The translations under genes and the position numbers were made by a program. Source: Pseudomonadota bacterium (GTDB taxonomy: Bacteria; Myxococcota_A; Polyangia; Polyangiales; Polyangiaceae). From it: 33,582 nucleotides of DNA. Positions 15,717-22,600 of this stretch are shown here, piece by piece (within the stretch, counting starts at the first letter, position 1; each line of letters starts with the position of its first letter). The notes beneath the pieces are model-generated. The model had not been told where the DNA came from. It saw nothing but the letters and a program-made list of their open reading frames with translations, and did not search any database. Where the stretch lies: assembly GCA_023398955.1 (NCBI GenBank), contig JAEWRL010000055.1:1-33582 (forward strand), given 5' to 3'.

Positions 15717-16173
15717 CGCTTCGACCTGGCGCTCCGCGGGGCTCCTCCTCTCCTTGGCCTGTAGTCCACTGGCCTGCAGTTCCGACGGCTCGGGCGAGTC
15801 CTCCTCTTCTGCCACGTGGTGTGACGCCGCACCCGTGGTGGCCGCGAGGTGCAACGGCTGTCACGCCGACGAGCCTCGGAACGGCGCACCCTTTCCGCTC
15901 GTGGAGTACGAGCACTTCCTCGCTGACCTAGAGACCCCCGAGGGCGGCTCGCTCCCGCGCTTCGAGCGCGCCCAGGCCGTCGTCGAGAGTGGCCACATGC
16001 CTCCCCCGGGGAGTGAGTTCGGGAGCCTGAGCTGTGCCGAACGTGCAACGCTGCTGGGATGGCTCAGCTCCAATCCGAGCGGTCCGGAGCCAAGCTGCGA
16101 CGCGGAGACGCCGACGCTTGTCCCGTGCGGGAGCGCTGCAAAATGGGACCTCGCCGACGACCCAGCGCCATGA
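15709..16173 (+). CDS. Monoheme cytochrome c-like lipoprotein
   Basis: This protein has 154 residues from the GTG at 15709, which overlaps the end of the upstream gene by 8 bases and is preceded by GGTGGAG; a GTG at 15697 is the alternative. A signal with possible lipid-attachment Cys18 or Cys23 leads into a small domain. That domain has one heme-attachment motif CNGCH (C48, C51, H52) and a distal Met in the typical 'GHMPP' phrase (M97), the arrangement of class I c-type cytochrome domains of the planctomycete/myxobacterial type. Additional Cys in the tail (around 110, 134, 143) are unusual for a simple cytochrome. It is probably an outer electron carrier working with the Cys-rich protein encoded immediately upstream. 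Confidence 0.75.
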   Translation: MNSASTWRSAGLLLSLACSPLACSSDGSGESSSSATWCDAAPVVAARCNGCHADEPRNGAPFPLVEYEHFLADLETPEGGSLPRFERAQAVVESGHMPPPGSEFGSLSCAERATLLGWLSSNPSGPEPSCDAETPTLVPCGSAAKWDLADDPAP

Positions 16174-16188
16174 GGCACGGATGGTGCA
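16173..16188 (+). promoter_or_regulatory. Candidate sigma-54 promoter before the PAP2 gene
   Basis: AGGCACG (16173-16179) and GTGCA (16184-16188) place GG and GC ten bases apart, six of seven and four of five matches to the -24 and -12 consensus. The predicted transcription start is about 16199, two bases before the GTG at 16201, the same geometry as at 433-461. It overlaps the stop codon of the cytochrome gene by one base. Confidence 0.35.
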
Positions 16189-16200
16189 GGGGCCACTAGC

Positions 16201-16938
16201 GTGTTGGCCAGACTCCCCGCTTGGCACGAGCTCCGCGGTAAGGTAGCCGCCTTGGATCGCGCTCTCTACGGTGGACTCCTCGTCGTTCTATCCCTGCTGT
16301 ATGCGTTTGCCGAGCTCGCCGAAGAGGTCTCGGACGAAGGGCAGATCGGGTTCGACCTGGGCATCATGCTCGCGCTGCGTGAGCCGGGGCAACCCCGGGA
16401 ACCTGTCGGGCCACGATGGTTCGACGCCGTTTGGGTCGACATCACCGCGCTCGGCAGTCCCACCGTCGTCATCATCGTCGGCGCTGTGGTTGTCGTCTTC
16501 TTGGTGCTGGTCCGGCGCTGGACGGCTGCGGCATTCGTGGTGGTAGCCCTGCTAGGCGCAGGCGTCTTGAGCTTCGCCTTGAAGTCCGTCTATGGACGAC
16601 CGCGACCAGAGCTGGTCTATCACCTGGTCACTGTCTCCAGCCCCAGCTTCCCCAGCGGACACTCGCTCCTGGCTGCCGTGGCGTACCCGACGCTCGGCAG
16701 CTTGGTGGCCGAGCTGATCCCTCGCGTTCAGCTTCGTCTCTATGTTGTCGGGGTGGCTCTCTTTCTGATGCTGCTCGTAGGAATGAGCCGCGTCTATCTC
16801 GGCGTCCATTACCCCACGGACGTGCTCGCCGGCTGGTGTGTGGGTCTCGGGTGGTCCATCGTCTGCTGGCTCGTCCTGCGCCGCTTGCGCCGGGCGCATA
16901 CTCCTGGCATTGAGCCGGTAGAGCGCGAAGCAAGCTAG
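16201..16938 (+). CDS. PAP2-family membrane phosphatase
   Basis: This is a 245-residue integral membrane phosphatase with the three PAP2 motifs complete: K128-x6-RP as KSVYGRPRP, PSGH at 151-154, and SR-x5-H-x3-D as SRVYLGVHYPTD (S196, R197, H203, D207). The two His are the nucleophile and the acid/base of the family, which removes phosphate from lipid phosphates such as phosphatidate, phosphatidylglycerol phosphate or undecaprenyl pyrophosphate. About five to six hydrophobic segments are visible. Which lipid it uses cannot be read from sequence. The only plausible start is the GTG at 16201. Nudix hydrolase follows 28 bases downstream, probably in the same transcript. Confidence 0.9.
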   Translation: MLARLPAWHELRGKVAALDRALYGGLLVVLSLLYAFAELAEEVSDEGQIGFDLGIMLALREPGQPREPVGPRWFDAVWVDITALGSPTVVIIVGAVVVVFLVLVRRWTAAAFVVVALLGAGVLSFALKSVYGRPRPELVYHLVTVSSPSFPSGHSLLAAVAYPTLGSLVAELIPRVQLRLYVVGVALFLMLLVGMSRVYLGVHYPTDVLAGWCVGLGWSIVCWLVLRRLRRAHTPGIEPVEREAS

Positions 16939-16966
16939 GCGCCTCGTAGAGCAGCGAGAGATCCCC

Positions 16967-17521
16967 ATGTCCCTTCCCCGTTGGAAAAAGCTGTCCGAGC
17001 GCGTGGTCCATTCGAATCCCTACTGGGACTATCGTCAGGATCGCTTCGAGCTCCCGACGGGAAAGCTCGGCGACTATCACTACGTGCACACGCGCGGGTC
17101 CGCGCTGATCGTCCCAGTCCGTGAGGACGGGTGTCTGCTGCTCGTCAATCAGTATCGCTACCTCGCGGACAGAGAGAGCATCGAGTTCCCTTGTGGGGGC
17201 ATCAAGAGCGGAGCCACCGCGGAGCAGACGGCACACATCGAGCTGGCTGAAGAGACCGGTTACAGCGCCGACGTATTGGTGCCCGTCGGCAGCTTCGCAC
17301 CCTACAACGGAGTCGCCGACGAGACCTGCCACGTCTACATTGCCCGTGAGCTTCACCCCGGCGCCGGGGCAACACCGGACGAGACGGAGGAGTTCGAGAT
17401 TGCGTGGCTCACCCCGACGGACCTCGACGAGGCAGTCGGAAGCGGGGAGGTCTGGGACGGCATGACGCTGGCAGCGTGGCTGCTGGTCAAGAGGCGCTGC
17501 CGAGAGCACCTCGCGCCCTAG
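16967..17521 (+). CDS. Nudix hydrolase with altered Nudix box
   Basis: This 184-residue protein looks like the ADP-sugar/ADP-ribose pyrophosphatase branch of the Nudix superfamily (ALIVPV core, QYRYLADRESIEFPCGG before the box). The box spans 77-99. Relative to the consensus GX5EX7REUXEEXGU, the first Glu is Ala83 and the Arg is Ile91, while E92, E95 and E96, which bind the metal, are kept. Activity is therefore possible but may be reduced or directed at a different substrate. The start ATG at 16967 follows AGCGAGAGATC, a weak ribosome binding site. It is the last gene of the plus-strand run from the kinase. Confidence 0.85.
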   Translation: MSLPRWKKLSERVVHSNPYWDYRQDRFELPTGKLGDYHYVHTRGSALIVPVREDGCLLLVNQYRYLADRESIEFPCGGIKSGATAEQTAHIELAEETGYSADVLVPVGSFAPYNGVADETCHVYIARELHPGAGATPDETEEFEIAWLTPTDLDEAVGSGEVWDGMTLAAWLLVKRRCREHLAP

Positions 17522-17680
17522 CCCTGCGGCCGGAGCCCCGCGACGCGCTCGGCCAACCATCGAGCGCTCACCAAAGAGCGCATCACCCAGCTGGGCAGCG
17601 ACCTTAACGCTTTCGGCGACGTCCACTGGAAGGTAGCCGATGTCATCGACGGGGTCGTAAGACAGGGACGAGCGCGGGAC

Positions 17681-17722
17681 GCCAGGGGCGGCACAGGTCA
17701 GCACCTGCCGCCCACCCCTGGC
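17681..17722. terminator. Long GC-rich stem-loop between convergent genes
   Basis: GCCAGGGG (17681-17688) pairs with CCCCTGGC (17715-17722), and inside it CAGGT pairs with ACCTG around the loop CAGC, with some bulged bases. It lies between the convergent Nudix (ends 17521) and lipoprotein (ends 17819) genes, where a two-way terminator is expected. No T run follows on either strand, so termination is inferred, not shown. The remaining bases of 17522-17818 show no gene that I can support. Confidence 0.4.
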
Positions 17723-17818
17723 AACCGTCGGACCTAGTCGTCAGCGCAGCTTGCGCCGCTCAACCCGAAAGCAAAGCGTCATCGATGCTCTGATTCATGG
17801 CGGTCCCGCATCAGCGAC

Positions 17819-18451
17819 TCACCCGCTCGCGCCGCCTCCCCCTATTCCCGAGACCATTCCGCCAGCGTGAATCGGGCTTCCGCCAATCCCCCCGGCCCCA
17901 CCGGTAACCCAGCCGCCCCCAACTCCAGGGTAGTAGTACTCGTCAGGGTCTTCATACACATCGATGTCTATGTTCAGCTGCCCGTTGAGCCACACCTCGA
18001 TGTCTCCTACCCCAAACTGGAACGAAACCCAGCTCGTGGAGTGAGGTGACAGGTAAACCCACTGGGTATTGCTGCTTAGGAGCACGGCGTCCACGACCTC
18101 GACCTCGCCGTCCTCATTCGTTCTCTCGAGGCGCCAACCATCACGGAGGTAGATCTCGTAATCACCGGCAATGAGGTCCAGCACGATGGAAGACTCATCC
18201 AGGTAATCCTCGCTGCTCACCACATTGCTGTACTCGTATTCGCACTGATCACCGCACGCATACCGGTATCCCCATATCTGGAAGTCAGCTTGCCGCAGCG
18301 TATAGCTCGCGCCGGAAGCTGCCTGGGTCTGGAGGGGTAAGCCGAGCTTGGCCGGCTCGGGCTGCCCCTCGTCGTTTGGCGAGCTGCCGCTGCACCCTAT
18401 CATCCACGCCAATACCACCGCACTACCCAGTACGATCGATCTTCTGGTCAT
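17819..18451 (-). CDS. Lipoprotein with acidic, Tyr-rich domain and Gly-rich tail
   Basis: This protein has 210 residues. I chose the ATG at 18451 because it follows a clear ribosome binding site (GAGGAG, about 18457-18462) and gives a lipobox at Cys20 (IGC), although the frame is open for 39 codons more. The domain at about 45-165 is beta-rich with Trp, Tyr and acidic residues (RQADFQIWGYRYACGDQCEY, LIAGDYEIYLRDGW). Then come a short acidic Tyr run (DPDEYYYPG) and a Gly-rich C-terminus, the reverse of the Gly-linker placement in its lipoprotein neighbours. I do not recognise the family. A strong sigma-54-type promoter lies 55-70 bases upstream. It stands alone: its downstream neighbour is convergent and its upstream neighbour, cysA, ends 239 bases away. 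Confidence 0.75.
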   Translation of the reverse strand: MTRRSIVLGSAVVLAWMIGCSGSSPNDEGQPEPAKLGLPLQTQAASGASYTLRQADFQIWGYRYACGDQCEYEYSNVVSSEDYLDESSIVLDLIAGDYEIYLRDGWRLERTNEDGEVEVVDAVLLSSNTQWVYLSPHSTSWVSFQFGVGDIEVWLNGQLNIDIDVYEDPDEYYYPGVGGGWVTGGAGGIGGSPIHAGGMVSGIGGGGASG

Positions 18452-18506
18452 ACGCACTCCTCTGTATTCGGAAGCCGGGGCTCCGCGCTCCGGGCGAGGC
18501 TTGCAC

Positions 18507-18522
18507 AGCACAGCCCGTGCCA
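18507..18522 (-). promoter_or_regulatory. Strong sigma-54 promoter candidate for the lipoprotein at 18451
   Basis: On the minus strand the -24 element is a perfect TGGCACG (18522-18516) and the -12 element is GTGCT (18511-18507), with GG and GC ten bases apart. The predicted start is about 18497, giving a leader of about 46 bases that contains the ribosome binding site. This is the best sigma-54 match in the window, so the gene is probably controlled by an enhancer-binding protein. Confidence 0.6.
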
Positions 18523-18690
18523 ACGGAACGCGACTGAATTTCCCGCACTTCGGCGGCGCGCCTGCCAACCCGTGCCGCTCCCGCAGTTGCCAGCTGTGCC
18601 ACCCGCGTTGTCCCGACCCGGCCCAGAGCGGCTCAAACAGAAGCGGCGTTGGGACGTCGACGCTGGGTCATCCCAAAGGGGGCCCTGGCC

Positions 18691-19770
18691 CTAGGACACG
18701 AGCTCCAAGCGTCGCGGCACGGGCAGCACTTTGACGTCACGCAGCCTGAGCGTCACGAGATCACCCTCGTGGATGTCGCACCGGACGAGCTCGTGGCGTG
18801 GCATGTTCACTGTAAGCTTGTCACCGTCCGGCAAACCGACGGAGACCTTCGCGTAGCTCCCCACGCGGATGACGCGTTCGATGCGCCCGGTGCGCGAGCC
18901 ATCGACGGTCGTGCCAATGACCTTCTCCAGCTTCACGTCGTGTGGCCGCACGAACGCCTCCACGACAGCGCCATCCTTGAGGTCCACTGATGCCGAGAGG
19001 GTATGCGCCGCGAAGTGTGCGCGCCCTCGCTCTACGTTCCCCTGAAGCACCTTCGCGTCACCAAGGAAGGACGCCACGAACGCGCTCTTCGGGGTCTCGT
19101 AGAGCTCCGCGGGAGCACCGGCCTGTTCGATGCGCCCATCACGCAAGAGGACGATGTGCTCCGAGAGCTCCAAGGCTTCCTCCTGATCGTGGGTCACCAG
19201 GAGCGTCGTCACCCGGGTTTGCTGGTGGAGGCGGTGCAGCCACTCCCGCAGCTCGACCCGCACCCGCGTGTCCAGGGCACCGAACGGTTCATCCAATAGC
19301 AAGAGCCGCGGGCTCGTCGCCAACGCGCGCGCCAGCGCGATTCGTTGACGTTGACCGCCGGAGAGCTGCGCGGGCAGCCGGCGAGCGAAATCCTCGAGCT
19401 GAACCAGCTTCAAGAGCTCGTGCACCCTGTCGCGCACCACCGGCTTGGGAGCACGGCGAACGCTGAGCCCGAAGGCGACGTTGTCGAACACCGTCATGTG
19501 ACCAAAGAGAGCGTAGTTCTGGAAGACGAAGCCGATGCGTCGTTCGCGCACTGGCATATCCGTCACGTCTTGGCCATCGATGAAGACCCGCCCAGAATCC
19601 GGGGTCTCGAGGCCGGCGACCAGACGCAGCAAGGTCGACTTGCCAGAGCCGGACGGCCCCAGAAGGGAGGTCACGCCGTGCTCGGGCGCCGCGAACGAAA
19701 CAGCGTCGACCCCAACGACCTCTCGCCGATGCCCAAATCGCTTGGTCAAGGACTCTACATGAACAGTCAT
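18691..19770 (-). CDS. cysA: Sulfate/thiosulfate ABC transporter ATP-binding protein
   Basis: This is a 359-residue ABC ATPase of the CysA type. Walker A GPSGSGKST (about 38-46), Q loop in VFQNYALF, signature LSGGQRQR, Walker B LLLLDEPF and the switch His in LLVTHDQEEALEL are all intact. The C-terminal 120 residues form the TOBE-like regulatory domain of the sulfate/molybdate group. It powers uptake of sulfate through CysT-CysW. The ATG at 19770 overlaps the stop of cysW (ATGA), so it is the last gene of the sulfate operon. No hairpin with a T run was found after its stop. Confidence 0.93.
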   Translation of the reverse strand: MTVHVESLTKRFGHRREVVGVDAVSFAAPEHGVTSLLGPSGSGKSTLLRLVAGLETPDSGRVFIDGQDVTDMPVRERRIGFVFQNYALFGHMTVFDNVAFGLSVRRAPKPVVRDRVHELLKLVQLEDFARRLPAQLSGGQRQRIALARALATSPRLLLLDEPFGALDTRVRVELREWLHRLHQQTRVTTLLVTHDQEEALELSEHIVLLRDGRIEQAGAPAELYETPKSAFVASFLGDAKVLQGNVERGRAHFAAHTLSASVDLKDGAVVEAFVRPHDVKLEKVIGTTVDGSRTGRIERVIRVGSYAKVSVGLPDGDKLTVNMPRHELVRCDIHEGDLVTLRLRDVKVLPVPRRLELVS

Positions 19771-20696
19771 GCCGTTACTCCTGCTTGCTCGATGTCAGCC
19801 CCCTGCGGCCCGTCACATCCTTCGGAGGAACGCATCTGCCACTGGGCGCGCCACTCCACCCACCCCTTCACAACCAGCGTCATCAGCGCGAGCAGCGCCA
19901 GCAAGGACGCTACAGCGAACGCCGCGGCGAATTGGTACTCCCCGTACAAGATCTCTACGTGTAGCGGCATTGTCGTCGTTTCGCCGCGGATGTGCCCGGA
20001 AACGACACTCACGGCGCCGAACTCGCCCATCGCGCGGGCGTTGCACAGGATGACGCCGTAAATGACGCCCCATTTCACCTTCGGCAGGGTGATGCGCCGG
20101 AATATTTGCCAACCGCCAGCGCCGAGGGTCAAGGCCGCTTCCTCTTCCTCGCTGCCCTGGGCCTGCATCACGGCGAGGACCTCCCGCACCACAAGCGGGA
20201 AGGTAATGAATGTAGTAGCAATGACGATGCCGGGTATCGCGAAGATGATCTTTACGCCAAGCAGCTCGAGCACCGGCGCAAACCAACCGTGAGCACCGAA
20301 GAGTAGGACGAACACCAACCCCGCGATCACCGGCGACACGCTGAAGGGGAGGTCGATGAGCGTGATGAGGACGCTCTTCCCGAAGAAATCATACTTCGAC
20401 AAGAGCCAGGCGGCGGCGATACCAAAGACGACGTTGAGAGGCACCGCGATGGCTGCGGTGAGGAGGGTGAGCCCAATCGCCGAGCGGGTGTCGGCGCCAT
20501 TCAATGCAGCGAAGTATGCTCGCACGCCGCTCCCAAAGGCGGAGATGAGGATCACCCCGAGCGGAACCAGGAGAAAGACGCAGAGGAAGACCATCGCCAC
20601 GGCAATGAGCAGCCATCGCACGAGGGGCGTCTCAGCGGTCGCGGCCCGCGCTGTGTGGTAGCGCCGCTGCCCCAGGGAAGACGCGGAAGCCGTCAT
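19767..20696 (-). CDS. cysW: Sulfate ABC transporter permease CysW
   Basis: This 309-residue inner-membrane permease has about six helices and the permease loop pattern EEAALTLGAGGWQIFRRITLP (cytoplasmic EAA loop, about 186-206), which binds CysA. Sequence features such as DLPFSVSPVIAGLVFVLLFG and GEFGAVSVVSGHI are typical of CysW. The ATG overlaps the cysT stop by four bases (ATGA at 20696-20693). Confidence 0.92.
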   Translation of the reverse strand: MTASASSLGQRRYHTARAATAETPLVRWLLIAVAMVFLCVFLLVPLGVILISAFGSGVRAYFAALNGADTRSAIGLTLLTAAIAVPLNVVFGIAAAWLLSKYDFFGKSVLITLIDLPFSVSPVIAGLVFVLLFGAHGWFAPVLELLGVKIIFAIPGIVIATTFITFPLVVREVLAVMQAQGSEEEEAALTLGAGGWQIFRRITLPKVKWGVIYGVILCNARAMGEFGAVSVVSGHIRGETTTMPLHVEILYGEYQFAAAFAVASLLALLALMTLVVKGWVEWRAQWQMRSSEGCDGPQGADIEQAGVTA

Positions 20697-21514
20697 GTCG
20701 CCCTCCGCGTCCAGCGCTGAAGCCAGTTGATGAGGAAGAGCGTCAGGAAAGAGACGGAGAGCATGACGCAGGCAATGGCCGTCGCCCCGGCATAGTCGTA
20801 CTGCTCGAGCTTCGTGACGATGAGCAGCGGCGCGATCTCCGTCCGCATGGGCATGTTCCCTGCTATGAAGACCACGGAGCCGTATTCCCCCATGCCGCGC
20901 GCAAAGGCCAAAGCAAACCCCGTCAGCACGGCCGGCAGAAGACAGGGTAGTACGACTCGCCGAAACGACTGCCAGCGGCTCGCGCCCAGCACCGCAGCGG
21001 CCTCTTCCAGGCTCGGTTCGAGGTTCTCCAGAACCGGCTGCACCGTGCGCACGACGAATGGGATACCGATGAAGGTCAACGCCAGGAATATCCCGAGCGG
21101 CGTGAAAGCAACATCGATTCCCAATCGGGCGAGCGGAGCTCCGATCCAGCCGTTTCGAGCGTAGACCGCGGTGAGGGCGATCCCCGCGACGGCAGTGGGA
21201 AGGGCGAAAGGCAGATCCACAAACGCGTCAGCGAGGCGACGACCAGGGAAGGAGTAGCGCACCAGGACCCACGCCACGACCACACCCAGGACAGCGTTCG
21301 TGCACGCCGCGGCCAGGGCTGTCCCGAAGCTCAGCTCGTAGGCAGCCACGGCGCGCTCATCGCTGGCTACGGTCCAGAGCTCCCTCGCACCCAGCTCCGA
21401 GGCCTTCATCACGAGAGCAGAGAGAGGCAACAGCACCAGAAGAGCCAGGTAGAGCAGGGTGTAGCCGAGAGAGAGACCAAACCCTGGCAGGACGCCGCCA
21501 CGTTGCTTCAGCAT
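20693..21514 (-). CDS. cysT: Sulfate ABC transporter permease CysT (CysU)
   Basis: This 273-residue permease is taken from the ATG at 21514, preceded by GGGAGGT and lying 7 bases after the stop of the binding-protein gene. The start 'MLKQRGGVLPGFGLSLGYT' matches the CysT family opening; a start 14 codons earlier lies inside the previous gene. It has about six helices, DLPFALPTAVAGIALTAVY, and the EAA loop LEEAAAVLGASRWQSFRRV. It partners with CysW in the membrane channel. The GEYGSVVFIAGN phrase near the end of the core is also diagnostic. Confidence 0.92.
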   Translation of the reverse strand: MLKQRGGVLPGFGLSLGYTLLYLALLVLLPLSALVMKASELGARELWTVASDERAVAAYELSFGTALAAACTNAVLGVVVAWVLVRYSFPGRRLADAFVDLPFALPTAVAGIALTAVYARNGWIGAPLARLGIDVAFTPLGIFLALTFIGIPFVVRTVQPVLENLEPSLEEAAAVLGASRWQSFRRVVLPCLLPAVLTGFALAFARGMGEYGSVVFIAGNMPMRTEIAPLLIVTKLEQYDYAGATAIACVMLSVSFLTLFLINWLQRWTRRAT

Positions 21515-21521
21515 GGGCCGA

Positions 21522-22583
21522 TTACCTCCCCGGACGGTATATCTGGTCGAAGACACCGCCGTCCGCGAAGTGCTTCGTCTGCGCCGTCTGCCAACCCCCG
21601 ACGTCAGCGATCGTCACCAGGCGGAGCTCCGGGAACTGCGCGGCGTACTGCTTTGCCGCTGCAGCGGTTCGAGGGCGATAGTAGTGCTTGCCTGCAATGC
21701 GTTGAGCCTCCTCGGTATACAGAAACTCGAGGTAGGCCTTGGCCACCGCGTCCGTCCCGTGCGCCTTCGCGTATTTGTCGACGACTGTGACGGGCGGCTC
21801 GGCCAGGATGCTCAAGGAGGGAACGACTATCTCGAACTTGCCACGACCCAGTTGGTTCATCGCGAGGAGCGCCTCGTTCTCCCAAGCGATCAATACATCA
21901 CCAATACCGCGTTCGACGAAGGTTGTCGTGGAACCCCGCGCCCCCGAGTCGAGTACCGGCACGTTCTTGAAGAGGGATTTGACGAACCGCGTGGCTTTGC
22001 CCTCGTCGCCGGCCTCTCGATCGAGCGCGAAAGCCCAGGCCGCCAGGTAGTTCCAGCGCGCTCCTCCGGACGTCTTAGGGTTGGGAGTGATCACCTCCAC
22101 CCCCTCGCGAACGAGATCGTCCCAGTCCCTGAGCGCCCTCGGATTACCCTTCCGAACCAGGAAGACGATCGTCGAGGTATACGGGGTGCTGTTCTGTGGG
22201 AGGCGCGACTGCCAGTCTTCCGGCAATAGACCAGCTCTCTTGTGCATCACGTCGATATCGTAGGCGAGCGCGAGTGTCACGACGTCCGCTTCCAAGCCGT
22301 CGATCACAGCGCGTGCCTGCTTGCCGGCGCCGCCGTGCGATTGCTTCACGGTGACCTGCTCACCCGTCTTTTTGCGCCAATAACTGGCGAAGAGCGGGTT
22401 GATCTCCGCGTACAGCTCTCGAGTCGGGTCGTAGCTCACGTTGAGTATGGTCACCTCTTTCCCGCCTGGACCTCCTTCCGAGCCGTCACCACCGCTCGCT
22501 GACGAGCTTGGGGAGCGGCTGCATGCCGCGACAAGCAGGAGCCATGCCGCGAAATGGTACGCTCTACGGATCCTTGGTTCCAT
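21522..22583 (-). CDS. sbp: Sulfate-binding lipoprotein
   Basis: This protein has 353 residues. I chose the ATG at 22583 because GAGGAAG stands directly upstream and the product has a lipobox at Cys21 (VAAC); the frame remains open 47 codons further without a signal. The phrases ILNVSYDPTRELYAEINPLF, KQSHGGAGKQARAVIDG, DVVTLALAYDIDVM, PNPKTSGGARWNYL and LYTEEAQRIAGKHYYRPR mark the periplasmic sulfate-binding family (Sbp/CysP). The lipid anchor instead of a free periplasmic form fits the lipoprotein-rich style here. It follows the porin gene by 17 bases and precedes cysT. Confidence 0.9.
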   Translation of the reverse strand: MEPRIRRAYHFAAWLLLVAACSRSPSSSASGGDGSEGGPGGKEVTILNVSYDPTRELYAEINPLFASYWRKKTGEQVTVKQSHGGAGKQARAVIDGLEADVVTLALAYDIDVMHKRAGLLPEDWQSRLPQNSTPYTSTIVFLVRKGNPRALRDWDDLVREGVEVITPNPKTSGGARWNYLAAWAFALDREAGDEGKATRFVKSLFKNVPVLDSGARGSTTTFVERGIGDVLIAWENEALLAMNQLGRGKFEIVVPSLSILAEPPVTVVDKYAKAHGTDAVAKAYLEFLYTEEAQRIAGKHYYRPRTAAAAKQYAAQFPELRLVTIADVGGWQTAQTKHFADGGVFDQIYRPGR

Positions 22584-22600
22584 GGCTTCCTCTCGGGCCC

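Noticed and set aside
16628..17704. Long minus-strand frame of 358 codons across the PAP2 and Nudix genes
   Set aside because: It is antisense to two genes with complete family motifs and its own product has no recognisable domain; typical shadow frame of GC-rich DNA.
17560..17740. Faint resemblance of a short plus-strand stretch (HWKVADVIDGVV) to the opening of type I restriction methylases
   Set aside because: Only a few residues match, the frame stops soon and no other part of the family is present.
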